Shown here: positions 34,703 to 43,910 of the stretch, in pieces
Numbering within the stretch: the first letter of the stretch is position 1
How the letters are laid out: each line of letters begins with the position of its first letter
Origin: Streptomyces avicenniae
GTDB taxonomy: Bacteria > Actinomycetota > Actinomycetes > Streptomycetales > Streptomycetaceae
DNA: 64,000 nt
Reading direction: 5' to 3'
Assembly (NCBI RefSeq): GCF_000719135.1
Contig: NZ_JOEK01000001.1
Coordinates: 124,001-188,000, forward strand
Notes under the pieces: generated by a model
What the model was told of the DNA's origin: nothing
The model's database searches: none
What the model saw: only the letters and a program-made list of their open reading frames with translations
Translations under genes and position numbers: made by a program

Positions 34703-36220
34703 CTACCGCAGGAGCGCCCGCACCGCCTCGACGGTGTCCGCGTCGGCGGCGCGTTTGTCCTCCCGATAGCGCACCACGCGTGCGAATCGCAACGTCACCC
34801 CTTCGGGGTACCGCGTCGAGCGCTGTACGCCGTCGAACGCGATCTCCACGACCAGTTCCGGCCGTACGCGCACCACGCCGCGGCCCTCCTCCACGGCCAG
34901 TTCGCCGAGCCGCCGCGTCTGCCAGGCGAGCAGCGCGTCCGTCAGCCCCTTGAACGTCTTGCCGAGCATGCCGAACGTCCCGTCGGGCCGCCGCGCGCCC
35001 AGATGGAGGTTGGACAGCTTGCCGGTGCGCCGCCCGTGCCCCCACTCGGCGGCGAGGACGACGAGGTCCAGCGTGTGCACCGGCTTCACCTTCAGCCAGG
35101 ACGCGCCCCGCCGCCCCGCGCTGTACGGCGCGTCGAGCGCCTTGACGACGACGCCCTCGTGCCCGCGCGCCAGGGCGGCGGCGGCGAAGTCGGCGGCGGC
35201 GCGGCGTGCCCCGTCGTCCGCCGGGTCGGGCACGGGCAGCCGCCGTACGCGGCGCGGCTCGGGCGCGACGCGGGCCAGTTCGGCGATCCGCTCGGCGGTG
35301 GGCAGGGCCAGGAGGTCGCGGCCGTCCACGGCGAGCAGGTCGAAGAAGACGGGCGAGAGCGGCAGCGTGCCCGCGAGCGAACCGACGCGTCCTGCCGTCT
35401 CCTGGAAGGGGCGTGGCCGCCCCTCGTCGTCCAGCGCGATCACCTCGCCGTCCAGCACGGCGTGCTCGGCGGCCAGTTCGCGCGCGGCGGCGCGCACCTC
35501 GGGGAGGCGGTCGGTGATCTCGTCCAGCGTGCGCGTCCAGATCCTGACGTCGTCGCCGTCGCGGTGCACCTGGACGCGGATGCCGTCGAGCTTCTCCTCG
35601 ACGGCGCAGGGGCCCAGCTTGTCCAGGGCCTCGTCCAGGTCGCGCGCCGGGCGCGCCAGCATCGGCAGCACGGGGCGGCCGACCGTCAGCCGGAACGTGG
35701 CGAGCGCGTCCGTGCCGTCCGCCAGGACCGCGCGGGCGACCGCGCCGAGCGATCCGCCGAGCATCACGGCGCGGCGTACGTCGTCCGGCGGCGCGTCCAC
35801 GGCGGCGGCCAGGCCCTCGGCGGCGAACGCGTCCAGGGCGCCCTGGCGCAGTTCGCCCGCCAGCAGGGGGACGAGGAAGTCCTGCTCGTCGGCGGTCGCG
35901 GCGGCCAGCAGGTCGGTCAGGAGCGCGAGCCGCCGTCCGCCCGCGCCGGTGCCGGACACGGCGGCGATCCGGGACAGCGCGGCGTCGGTGTCCCGCACGG
36001 TCAGCGTGGGCGACGCGGCGGGTGGCGGGCGGTCGCGCAGCGTGGCCCAGCCGACGCCGAGCCGCCGCTGCGGGAGCCGCCCGGCGAGGTAGGCCGTGAC
36101 GACGGGCGCCTCGTCGGGCGCGGTGTCGCGGAACAGCGCGGCGAGCGCCGCGACCTTCGCCGACCGCGCGGGCGTGGCGGCGACGTCCCGCGAGGTGCGC
36201 GCGATCTCGGCGAGCAGCAT
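34703..36220 (-). CDS. ATP-dependent DNA ligase (LigB-like)
   Basis: 505 residues. The N-terminal domain is followed by an adenylation domain with VEEKLDGIRVQ, whose lysine is the AMP acceptor, then VLDGEVIALD, EGVVVKALDAPYSAGRRGASWLKVKP, and a C-terminal OB fold (VRPELVVEIAFDGVQRSTRYP). Length and order match actinobacterial LigB, an accessory repair ligase besides the NAD-dependent LigA. ATG 36220 follows GGAGGC with short spacing. No Ku gene is in the window. Confidence 0.93.
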   Translation of the reverse strand: MLLAEIARTSRDVAATPARSAKVAALAALFRDTAPDEAPVVTAYLAGRLPQRRLGVGWATLRDRPPPAASPTLTVRDTDAALSRIAAVSGTGAGGRRLALLTDLLAAATADEQDFLVPLLAGELRQGALDAFAAEGLAAAVDAPPDDVRRAVMLGGSLGAVARAVLADGTDALATFRLTVGRPVLPMLARPARDLDEALDKLGPCAVEEKLDGIRVQVHRDGDDVRIWTRTLDEITDRLPEVRAAARELAAEHAVLDGEVIALDDEGRPRPFQETAGRVGSLAGTLPLSPVFFDLLAVDGRDLLALPTAERIAELARVAPEPRRVRRLPVPDPADDGARRAAADFAAAALARGHEGVVVKALDAPYSAGRRGASWLKVKPVHTLDLVVLAAEWGHGRRTGKLSNLHLGARRPDGTFGMLGKTFKGLTDALLAWQTRRLGELAVEEGRGVVRVRPELVVEIAFDGVQRSTRYPEGVTLRFARVVRYREDKRAADADTVEAVRALLR

Positions 36221-36267
36221 GCCTCCATGGTGGCCGCGCCCGGCCCGTTCCGCGCGCCGGGCGGCCC

Positions 36268-36326
36268 GGCGCCGCGACGGCGGGGCCCCCGCGCGTCGCC
36301 CGGAGGGCGATCGCGCGGGGGCCTTG
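36268..36326. terminator. Duplicated terminator, copy A
   Basis: The segment is 57 of 59 bases identical to 36841-36899. It folds into a long hairpin (arm GGCCCCCGCGCG plus an inner TCGCCC/GGGCGA stem with one bulged T) and lies 6 bp after the stop of the first DUF397 gene on the minus strand. Confidence 0.75.
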
Positions 36327-36332
36327 CGAGGT

Positions 36333-36530
36333 TCAGCCGATCTTGCGGTTTCCGAGCGCACTGACGAAGTGTTCCCAGCTTCCGACCGGTACGGCGACCA
36401 CTGGGCTGTCGTGCCGCTTGCTGTCGCGGACAGGCACGGTGTGGCAAAGATTCGTCCCCACTTCCACGCACTCCCCGCTGCCGCTGCTGAAGCTGCTCGT
36501 CCGCCATTCAGGGACGCCCGATGACTCCAC
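36333..36530 (-). CDS. DUF397 protein, copy 1
   Basis: 65 residues with the DUF397 core EWRTSSFSSGSGECVEVG and VPVRDSKRHDSPVVAVP. GTG 36530 is chosen because GGAGG lies 8 nt upstream. DUF397 proteins are small partners of XRE/DUF5753 regulators in Streptomyces and act in development or secondary metabolism. The frame continues upstream without a stop into the HTH remnant, so a fusion from an earlier start is possible. Confidence 0.8.
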   Translation of the reverse strand: MESSGVPEWRTSSFSSGSGECVEVGTNLCHTVPVRDSKRHDSPVVAVPVGSWEHFVSALGNRKIG

Positions 36531-36840
36531 CTGCTTACCCTCCGCCCTTCGAACTGCCGAGCACGTCACGTAGCGTGGTTCGGACGCCTCGGACTCGAAC
36601 TGGATACACGTGTTGTACTCGTCCGGCAGTTCCGAGTCGAACGGGCGAATCCACCCTTGTTCCTGCGCCCCTTTGGCCAGCGCGATCATCTCCTCGCGTT
36701 TGTCCCCGCGCACCGAGTAGGCGTCCAGCAGGACGATCAAGGTGCGCCCCTGCGGCCGAGCCTGCCGCGCTTCGATCCGCCGCAGTGTGACGTCGTTGAC
36801 ACCGGTGACTTGAGCCACGTCCTTGGCGGAACAGCGCGAC
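36531..36840 (-). pseudogene. XRE HTH fragment lacking its DUF5753 domain
   Basis: From 36830 to 36579 the minus strand encodes SAKDVAQVTGVNDVTLRRIE and on to the FESEASE region, the HTH and linker half of an XRE-DUF5753 regulator. The sequence then runs directly into DUF397 copy 1. Its first residues are missing, starting 11 bp after duplicated terminator B, and the DUF5753 domain is absent. The missing half is exactly what the frame at 37121-37663 encodes. Confidence 0.7.
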
Positions 36841-36899
36841 GGCGCCGCGACGGCGGGGCCCCCGCGCGTCGCCCGGAGGGGGATCGCGCGGGGACCTTG
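36841..36899. terminator. Duplicated terminator, copy B
   Basis: Near-identical to copy A, with two substitutions that weaken one inner and one outer base pair. It lies 16 bp after the stop of DUF397 copy 2 and abuts the HTH remnant. Confidence 0.75.
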
Positions 36900-36915
36900 G
36901 GGCGGGTTCGGCAGC

Positions 36916-37116
36916 TCAGCCGATCCGGTCGTTCCGGAGCGCCGCGACGAACCGTCCCCAAGCGCCCGCCGCCATGACGACGACGGCTTCGTCGCTTCGC
37001 TTGCTGTCACGTACGGGCACGACACCAGGCGCGTTCGTGGCCAACTCCACACACTGGCCGCTGCCACTGCTGTAACTGCTCGCCCGCCACTCCGGACCGA
37101 CTCCGGCTGCTGCCAC
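36916..37116 (-). CDS. DUF397 protein, copy 2
   Basis: 66 residues with EWRASSYSSGSGQCVELA and VPVRDSKRSDEAVVVM, closely similar to copy 1. GTG 37116 follows GGAGG at 8 nt; an ATG at 37131 is in frame. It lies immediately after the DUF5753-only gene, the usual order regulator then DUF397. Confidence 0.82.
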   Translation of the reverse strand: MAAAGVGPEWRASSYSSGSGQCVELATNAPGVVPVRDSKRSDEAVVVMAAGAWGRFVAALRNDRIG

Positions 37117-37120
37117 TTGA

Positions 37121-37774
37121 TCACCCTCCATCCGCCGAGGCGCCGATCCTGTTGCGCAAGGTAGTGATCTTGGCGAGCGTCTGGGCCGGACTCAGCGCTT
37201 GGGCGATCAGCTCGTCGAACGCCGTACGCAGCCTGGCGATCTCCACCTGCTTCTCAAGGAACAGATCCCCCGCGTGGCTGTCAACCCAGATGATTTCCGG
37301 TTCGGCGCGGTGCGAGAAGTTCATCAGCACGAATGATCCGGGCATTCCTGGATGGGCTCCCGCGGTGAACGCAATCATCTGCACGCGGATATGGGGTTCG
37401 CGTGCCTTCTCGGCGATGTGGTCGAGTTGTTCGCGCATGACGTCGGCACCGCCGACCGGACGGCACAGCGCCGCCTCGTCCATCGCCGCGCGCAGGCGGA
37501 CCGGATCGGTCCTCGTGATGACGGTCTGACGCTCTATGCGCGCGCGGACGCGCACCTCCACCTCGCTCGGCGAGGCGAGCGGAAGTGTGCCTTGTACGAC
37601 GGCACCCGCGTGTGCCTCTGTCTGGAGAAGTCCCAGGATTCGTAGTTCTTCAGTTCGGACGCTACCGCCGTGCTCCACGGCGCGAGGACCGGGACGCAGC
37701 GGGACTGAGGTCAGAACGCCCGTGCGAAGGGGCATCCGTGAGGTCCGCTCTGACCCGCGCGGTTCCCCGGCCAC
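37121..37774 (-). pseudogene. DUF5753 regulator half without its HTH
   Basis: The family-like sequence begins at SVRTEELRILGLLQTEAHAG (about 37663) and continues to the end as a DUF5753 ligand-binding domain (PGSFVLMNF, LFLEKQVEIARLR). The preceding 37 residues of the open frame (from ATG 37774) do not resemble an XRE HTH. A protein could be made but would lack DNA binding. It may be a decayed gene or a stand-alone sensor half; the matching HTH half lies downstream at 36579-36830. Confidence 0.6.
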
Positions 37775-37830
37775 GGGAGCCCTCCGGCCGAACCCGGGGG
37801 AGCCGCGGCGTCCGCGGAAAGTGAACGGCC

Positions 37831-38004
37831 ATGCCCTGTGTGCATCTGGGTGATCTGCGGGTGACCGACCGGGGAACCTGCTGCGCGTCCTGCGGCGCGC
37901 TTCTGTATGCGAAGTCGATTGTCGAGAAGGAGGTCATTCCCACCGATGGACGAGAGGGAGATCCGGGCGCGGGCACGACGGTGGGTGAAAGCGAATCGGG
38001 ATGA
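37831..38004 (+). CDS. Small cysteine-rich protein
   Basis: 57 residues beginning MPCVHLGDLRVTDRGTCCAS and continuing CGALLYAKSIVEK, with C3, H5, C17, C18 and C21 as a possible metal site. The last 59 nt overlap the next gene in another frame, so the true end may be an overlap of convenience. The ribosome binding site is weak. It starts 57 bp from the DUF5753 start on the other strand, an arrangement in which such small proteins are often found in Streptomyces. Confidence 0.45.
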   Translation: MPCVHLGDLRVTDRGTCCASCGALLYAKSIVEKEVIPTDGREGDPGAGTTVGESESG

Positions 38005-38176
38005 GGTGGTGCGCCGTTACGCCACCACGAGTCTCGCCGAACTGGCCAAGGAATTGCATGTCTCGACGCCTTTCCTGCGCTCACGACTCATCGAATGGCG
38101 CGTCGCCCTTCGCAAGCAGGGCGACGCGAACCGCCTCCGGAGGAAAGGCCGCCGGGACGCGGGTGAGCCGTGCTGA
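37946..38176 (+). CDS. Small HTH-like protein
   Basis: 76 residues. TTSLAELAKELHVSTPFLRSR resembles a helix-turn-helix (helix, turn at ELHVS, recognition helix), and the C terminus is very basic (RLRRKGRRDAG). AAGGAGG lies 12 nt before ATG 37946. Small DNA-binding protein likely; target unknown. Confidence 0.6.
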   Translation: MDEREIRARARRWVKANRDEVVRRYATTSLAELAKELHVSTPFLRSRLIEWRVALRKQGDANRLRRKGRRDAGEPC

Positions 38177-38544
38177 GGGTGCGGGCGGACGGTGCCCGGC
38201 CCCGCGTCCACGGGTGGTGCCTCGCGCTGCTGGGCCGACTCGTGCCCCCGCGCGGCAGACATCGGTCGGCGGCGCGGACATCCGCCGTCCTCCCCCGGCC
38301 GGTCGGGGCGCGCACCCAGCTGCGCCTGACCATGGTCACCGTCGCCCACTGGTCACCGGCGCGTGCCGCCCCGCAACCTGCGGAAGGCGTGGCCGCCTTG
38401 GCGGGAGGGCGCGTGGGCGGATCGGTGCATCCCGTCCCCTGGTACGTCGTCGTCCACGAGTCCGGCCTCTTGGTCCGCGAGGCGCGGCGCCGGGGTGTGG
38501 CGGTCCCACCGGACGGTGCGGAGGAGTCCCGGTGCGACCGATGA
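38170..38544 (+). CDS. Possible small protein, function not recognised
   Basis: 124 codons from GTG 38170, overlapping the previous gene's stop by 7 bp. Codon usage has the high G/C third positions of real Streptomyces genes. The C-terminal part contains PWYVVVHESGLLVREARRRG, a plausible folded segment; the N-terminal half is Arg-rich and less convincing. No domain recognised. It may be the third gene of a tiny operon. Confidence 0.4.
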   Translation: MLRVRADGARPRVHGWCLALLGRLVPPRGRHRSAARTSAVLPRPVGARTQLRLTMVTVAHWSPARAAPQPAEGVAALAGGRVGGSVHPVPWYVVVHESGLLVREARRRGVAVPPDGAEESRCDR

Positions 38545-38595
38545 GCTTCGCCCCCGCGCCGTCGTCGGCCGGGTAGAACGTTGCACCTCGGCGCG

Positions 38596-39450
38596 TCAGG
38601 CGGCGAGGAACGCGCGGATCGCGGACGCGATCTCGGCGGCGTGGGTCTCCAAGGCGAAGTGGCCCGTGTCCAGGAAACGGACGTCGGCGTCCGGGAGGTC
38701 CCGCCGGAACGCCTCGGCGCCCGCGGGCAGGAAGAACGGGTCGTTCCTCCCCCACACGGCGAGCAGCGGCGGTCCGCTCGTGCGGAAGTACTCGTGGAAC
38801 GTCGGGTACAGGGCGACGTTGCTCGCGTAGTCGAGGAACAGGTCGAGCTGGATCTCGTCCGCGCCCTCGCGCGCGAGGTAGAAGGTGTCCAGCCCGTAGC
38901 CGTCCGGGCCGACCCGCGTCGTGTCGGGCACGCCGTGGGTGTACTGCCAGACCGTCGTCTCCGGCTGAATCAGGGTGCGGATCGCGTCGCGGTTCTCCTG
39001 CGTCGGGTCGTCCCAGTAGGCGCGGACGGGGTTCCAGCCCTCGCTCAGGCCTTCCTCGTAGGCGTTGCCGTTCTGCGTGACGATCGCGCTGATCCGCTCG
39101 GGGTGCCGGGTGGCGATACGGAAGCCGACAGGGGCGCCGTAGTCGAAGACGTACAGGGCGAAGCGCTCCAGTCCCAGCGTCTGTGTGAAACGGTCGATGA
39201 CGTCGGTGATGTTCTCGAAGGTGTACACGAACTCGCCGCGCGCGGGCATGTCCGAGCGGCCGAAGCCCGGCAGGTCGGGGGCGACGAGGTGGAACCGGTC
39301 GGCGAGCAGCGGGATCAGGTCCCGGAACATGTGGCCCGCGGACGGGAACCCGTGCAGCAGGAGCAGCGTCGGCGCCTCGGGGGGACCGGCCTCCCGGTAG
39401 GCCACCGTCAGGCCGTCGATATCGGCTGTGCGGTACGCGATGTCGGTCAT
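38596..39450 (-). CDS. Alpha/beta hydrolase (haloalkane dehalogenase/epoxide hydrolase type)
   Basis: 284 residues. LLLLHGFPSAGHMF is the oxyanion-hole region, VFDYGAPVGFR carries an aspartate nucleophile instead of serine, VWGRNDPFF holds an acid residue, and DTGHFALE the catalytic histidine. An Asp nucleophile is typical of dehalogenase-like and epoxide hydrolase subgroups. AAGGA lies 6 nt before ATG 39450. Substrate unknown. Confidence 0.9.
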   Translation of the reverse strand: MTDIAYRTADIDGLTVAYREAGPPEAPTLLLLHGFPSAGHMFRDLIPLLADRFHLVAPDLPGFGRSDMPARGEFVYTFENITDVIDRFTQTLGLERFALYVFDYGAPVGFRIATRHPERISAIVTQNGNAYEEGLSEGWNPVRAYWDDPTQENRDAIRTLIQPETTVWQYTHGVPDTTRVGPDGYGLDTFYLAREGADEIQLDLFLDYASNVALYPTFHEYFRTSGPPLLAVWGRNDPFFLPAGAEAFRRDLPDADVRFLDTGHFALETHAAEIASAIRAFLAA

Positions 39451-39746
39451 GGCGAGTCCTTGGGGAGGCGAGACGTTCCGGACTTCGCGCGGCGGTGTCA
39501 CGAAGGCAAGGCGATGGTTCAGGAGACCCTGCCCCTCTCCCCCTCGGACACGCCTGCTCCGGCCCCCTTCCAACTCGATCGGCAGACGGCCGCCGCTCGG
39601 CGGGACGCCGGAGAGACCCTTCCTACGGGCTCGGGCGCTCACCGCGGCCGATACGACGTCAAGTCAGCTGCGGGGGTGGTGCGTTGATGCGGTGAAGCCC
39701 TGTACCTGGCGACAGCCGTGGCGACACACTGGACGGGGGTGGTCGT
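39451..39746. other. Intergenic region between divergent genes
   Basis: About 296 bp separate the hydrolase and CHAT gene starts. No supported open frame, repeat or strong promoter was seen. It presumably holds both promoters. Confidence 0.4.
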
Positions 39747-42700
39747 ATGGCGACCGGTGACGAGGTGACGGCGCGGCGCGCGCTGGAGAAGGCGGCGGAG
39801 CTGCTCGCGCGGGGGAAGGCGGGGCGGGCGCGGCGCTGGCTGCGCCGGGCGGGGGACGCGACGGCCGACCCGCGCACGTCCTACCTGGTCGGGCACGCGT
39901 TCCACACACGTGTCGGCGACCTCGACCTCGCGCAGGTCTACTACAGGCCCGCCGCCCTGGCCGGGCACGTGGACGCGATGAACAACCTCGGCGTCGTCCT
40001 GAAGCAGCTCGGCCTGTTCGCGGAGGCGGGTGGCTGGCTGCGCGCCGCCGCCGCGCAGGGCGACCTCGACGCGACCCACACCTACGCGCGGCTCCTGCAC
40101 CAGAGCGGCCGCTTGGACGAGGCACTGCCCTGGTACGAGAAGGCGGCGACCGCCGGGCACGTGGACGGGATGATGAACGCGGGGACGCTGCGCCTGGCCG
40201 ACGGCGACCGTGTCGCGGCGTTCAAGTGGTTCCGCGCGGCGGAACGCGCCGGGCATCCGCTGGGCGGGGTGATGGCCGAGTCGGTGCGGAAGGACGCGGG
40301 CGCCCCGCGCGGGCGCCCGAAAAAGGACGCCCCGAACCGAGTGCCCCCTTCTCGTGCGCCCTTGCTCCGGGCGCCCGCCCGTACACCCCCGCCCGAGCCC
40401 GCCGCCCCCCTCACGCTGGACCCCGCCACACCGCTCGCCAGCGCCCTCCAGGCCCAGGACCGCTATCTGTCCACCGGCGACCCCAGGTTCCTCGCCATGG
40501 GCATCGGCATGGTGACCGAACTGCTGCGCACCGATCTGCCCCGCACCGAACGCGCCGACGCCTTCACCCTGCACGGCGTACTGCTGCGCACGCGCTACGA
40601 GCGCGACGCCCACCCCGCCGATCTCCAGGCGGCCATCACAGCGGGCCGCGCCGCCATCTCGTACTCCCGGCCCACGGACCCCGCCTTCGCCTCGCACCTC
40701 TCCAGCCTGGGCAACACGCTGTACGACGAATACACCCGCACGCGGCAGCTGTTCTCCATAGACGAGGCCGTCGCCCTCCAGCGGCGCGCCCTCGACCTCC
40801 TGCCCGACGAGCACAGCGAGCGCGTCCCCACGCAGTCCAACCTGGCCAACGCCCTGCTGGCACGCGCCACCGCCGGTGACGGACCACCCGACGAGGACCT
40901 GCTCACCGAGTCCGTCCTCGCCAGCCGCGAGGTGGTGGGCGCCACACCCGAGGGCCACCCGCGCCGCGCCTCCTACCTGGTGAACCTCGCCGCAGGGCTG
41001 CTCACGCTGCTGCGCGCGCGTCCCAGTCAGGTCATCGCCGACGAGGCCGCCGCCACGTACGACCGCGCGCTGCGCGCCCTTCCCGCGGGCCATCCGTCAC
41101 GCGCGGGGATCGAGGCGAACCGGCGGCTCGCCCACCGGACACGTGACGCGTTACGCGCCGCCGGTCCCACCAGCAGCGCCCCGTCCCCGCCCCAGGCGAC
41201 GGGAACGGGGCTCGCGCACCCGTTCTCCGACCAGCAGATCCTCGACGCGCTCCGCACCGCCGGAATCCTCCAGGACACGCCGCCGCCCCGGCCGACGACG
41301 GGCACCGACGCCGCCGACCAACTCCTCGTCCGCTACGAGACGACCGGTGCCGCCGCCGACCTCGACCGCGCGCTGGGGATCTACCGCGCCGCCCACGCTG
41401 ACGCGCGCGACCCCGCCGCACGCCGCGAGATCGGCGTCAAGCTCGCCACCGCCCTGTGGTCCCTCGCCGAACGCACCGGCGCCCGCGCCGACCTGGACGA
41501 GGCGCTCAACCTCTTCGCCGCACTGCTGGCCGAGATGCCCGCCACCGATCCGCTGGCGGGCACCGCCCGCACGTCCCTCGGTTCGTTGTACCGGCTGCGC
41601 TGGGAGCAGGTCGGCGACCCCGACGACCTCGACATCGCCGTCCGCCACCAGCGCGCCGCCCTCGCCCGGACCAAGCCCGGCCACCCCATGCGGGCGCTGC
41701 GCCTCGACGCCCTGGCGTCGGCGCTGACACCGCGCCACGAGGCGTACGGCGACACGGCCGCGCTCGAAGAGGCGCTCACCTACCGACGGCAGGCACTCGA
41801 CCTGTTGGGCCTGGCCTCGCCACACGGCCCCGGCGTCGCCTCGAACCTGGCGATCGGTCTCCGGATGCGGCCCGGCGTCAGCCACGCCGACCTGGACGAG
41901 GCGGTCACGCTCGCGCGCGCCGCCGTCACGGCGACCCCGCCCGGCCATCTCCTGCACGCGCGGTTCCTGTCCAACCTGGCCATCTGCCTCGGCTCCCGGC
42001 ACGCGTTCACCGGCGACCCGGCCGACGCCGAGGAGGCCGCCCGCCACGCCGCGCAGGCCGTCGCCGTGACCCCGCTCGACCACCCGAACCGCGTCACCCG
42101 CCTCGGCTCCCTGGCCACCTCCCGTGCGTTGCTGCACGAGATCTCACCCACCCCTGCCGGTCTCGACGACCTGATCCGCGCCGCCCGGCAGGCGGAGGAG
42201 GCCGCGCCGCGCGGCCACATCTCCCACACCCACCTCCGCTCGCTGCACGCCTGGGCGCTCGCCCGCAAGGCCATCGAGGCCGGGGACGACGACCTGCTCG
42301 CCGCCTCGGAGGAGACGCTGCGGCAGGCCGCCACCAACCCGACAGGACCGATACGCGAACGCGTGGCCGCCGCCCGTAGGTGGGCCGCCGTCGCGTACCT
42401 CGGGCACGGCCCCGACGCGGCGCTCGGCCCCTTCGCCCTCGCCGTCGAACTGCTGGCGCGCACGGCTCCGCGCCGTATCGGGCGCGCCGACCAGGAGCGG
42501 CACCTCGCGTCGTTCGGCGGTCTCGCGTCGGACGCCGCCGCGTGCGCCGTCGCCTGCGGCGACCCGACACGTGCCCTGGCGCTGCTGGAGGCGGGCCGTG
42601 GTGTGCTGCTCGGCCAGACCTTCGACACCCGGGGCGACCTGACGCGGCTGCGTGAGGCCCACCCCGAGGCCGCGCGGGAACTCACCGCGCTCCGTGCCGT

Positions 42701-43910
42701 CCTCGACCCCGCGCCAGGGCCGGGACCGGGTTCCGTGCACACTCCGGACGACCGCCACGCCGCAGCCCAGGCCTGGGACTCCTTGGTCGCCGACGTCCGC
42801 CGACGCCCCGGCTTCGCCGACTTCCTCCTGCCGCCCGAGCCCGCCGACCTGGTCGCCGCGCTCCCGGACCGCACAGTGGTGGCCGTCGTCAACATCAGCG
42901 GCCTGCGCAGCGACGCCCTGCTGCTGGCCCACGGGCGCGTCACGGCACTGCCGCTGCCCGCCATGGACCTGGCCACCGTCACCGAGCGCGCCGACGCCTT
43001 CCACACGGCCGTGGCGGGCGCCGCCCACTCCGGCCTGTCCCGCGCCGCGCGCATCACCCACCAGCGGACCATCCGCGACACCCTCGCCTGGCTGTGGCAC
43101 GGCCTCGCCGAGCCCGTCCTCTCCGCCCTGGGCCACACCGCGCCCCCCGCCGATGGTGCGGACGCGTGGCCCCGCCTGTGCTGGGTGCCCACCGGGCCGC
43201 TCACCGCGCTGCCGCTGCACGCCGCCGAGGCCGCGGAGCGCGCCGACGGCGCCGTACTCGACCGCGTCATCTCCAGCTACGCGCCCACACTGCGCAGCCT
43301 GCTGCGCGCCCCCGCCGCCCGCGACGTCACTCCCGCAGGCGCCGATCCCCTGGTCGTCGCACTGCCCACGACACCCGGCGCGCCCGACCTGCCGTACGTG
43401 CCGGAGGAGGCGGCGCACCTCACCTCGCTGCGCCCCGGCGCCCGCGTATTGAGCGGTCAGGACGCGACACGCGACGCCCTGCTCGCCACACTGCCCGCGC
43501 ACGACTGGGTCCACCTCGCATGCCACGCGCAAAGCCCCGACGCCGTGCTGCTGCACGACCACCGGACACGCAGGCTGACCGTCCCCGACATCGCCGCGCT
43601 ACGCCTGCCGTCCGCGCGGCTCGCGTACCTCTCGGCCTGCGCCACGACCCTGGCCCGGCCGGACCTGGCGGACGAGGCGGTGCACATCACCGGCGCCTTC
43701 CAGCTCGCGGGCTACCCGCACGTGGTCGGCACGCTGTGGCCCGTCAGCGACCGTCTCGCGCCCGAGGCGGCCCGTGCCTTCTACCTGGCGTGGGACGCGG
43801 GCGCCGATCCCGGGCGCGCCCTGCACGAGGCCGTACGCGAGCTGCGCGAGCGGTACGGCGCCACGCCCACGCTGTGGGCGGCCCATGTGCACGTCAGCGC
43901 AGCAGGTTGA
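39747..43910 (+). CDS. TPR-CHAT protease-like protein with a TTA codon
   Basis: 1387 residues. The N-terminal 190 hold Sel1/TPR-like repeats (AMNNLGVVLKQLGLF, HTYARLLHQSGRLDEALPWYEKAA), then a proline-rich linker to about 235, then a long TPR array (about 240-950). The C-terminal CHAT domain contains His1260 (LACHA) and Cys1298 (LSACATT), the caspase-like catalytic pair, and the closing GAFQLAGYPHVVGTLWPVSD motif. CHAT proteins are cysteine peptidases, some of them toxins or defence effectors. Codon 469 is TTA (41151-41153), so translation should depend on bldA. It overlaps the convergent transporter gene by 17 bp. Confidence 0.92.
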   Translation: MATGDEVTARRALEKAAELLARGKAGRARRWLRRAGDATADPRTSYLVGHAFHTRVGDLDLAQVYYRPAALAGHVDAMNNLGVVLKQLGLFAEAGGWLRAAAAQGDLDATHTYARLLHQSGRLDEALPWYEKAATAGHVDGMMNAGTLRLADGDRVAAFKWFRAAERAGHPLGGVMAESVRKDAGAPRGRPKKDAPNRVPPSRAPLLRAPARTPPPEPAAPLTLDPATPLASALQAQDRYLSTGDPRFLAMGIGMVTELLRTDLPRTERADAFTLHGVLLRTRYERDAHPADLQAAITAGRAAISYSRPTDPAFASHLSSLGNTLYDEYTRTRQLFSIDEAVALQRRALDLLPDEHSERVPTQSNLANALLARATAGDGPPDEDLLTESVLASREVVGATPEGHPRRASYLVNLAAGLLTLLRARPSQVIADEAAATYDRALRALPAGHPSRAGIEANRRLAHRTRDALRAAGPTSSAPSPPQATGTGLAHPFSDQQILDALRTAGILQDTPPPRPTTGTDAADQLLVRYETTGAAADLDRALGIYRAAHADARDPAARREIGVKLATALWSLAERTGARADLDEALNLFAALLAEMPATDPLAGTARTSLGSLYRLRWEQVGDPDDLDIAVRHQRAALARTKPGHPMRALRLDALASALTPRHEAYGDTAALEEALTYRRQALDLLGLASPHGPGVASNLAIGLRMRPGVSHADLDEAVTLARAAVTATPPGHLLHARFLSNLAICLGSRHAFTGDPADAEEAARHAAQAVAVTPLDHPNRVTRLGSLATSRALLHEISPTPAGLDDLIRAARQAEEAAPRGHISHTHLRSLHAWALARKAIEAGDDDLLAASEETLRQAATNPTGPIRERVAAARRWAAVAYLGHGPDAALGPFALAVELLARTAPRRIGRADQERHLASFGGLASDAAACAVACGDPTRALALLEAGRGVLLGQTFDTRGDLTRLREAHPEAARELTALRAVLDPAPGPGPGSVHTPDDRHAAAQAWDSLVADVRRRPGFADFLLPPEPADLVAALPDRTVVAVVNISGLRSDALLLAHGRVTALPLPAMDLATVTERADAFHTAVAGAAHSGLSRAARITHQRTIRDTLAWLWHGLAEPVLSALGHTAPPADGADAWPRLCWVPTGPLTALPLHAAEAAERADGAVLDRVISSYAPTLRSLLRAPAARDVTPAGADPLVVALPTTPGAPDLPYVPEEAAHLTSLRPGARVLSGQDATRDALLATLPAHDWVHLACHAQSPDAVLLHDHRTRRLTVPDIAALRLPSARLAYLSACATTLARPDLADEAVHITGAFQLAGYPHVVGTLWPVSDRLAPEAARAFYLAWDAGADPGRALHEAVRELRERYGATPTLWAAHVHVSAAG

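Noticed and set aside
38581..39687. A 368-codon plus-strand open frame
   Set aside because: It is mostly antisense to the alpha/beta hydrolase gene, with no family-like content.
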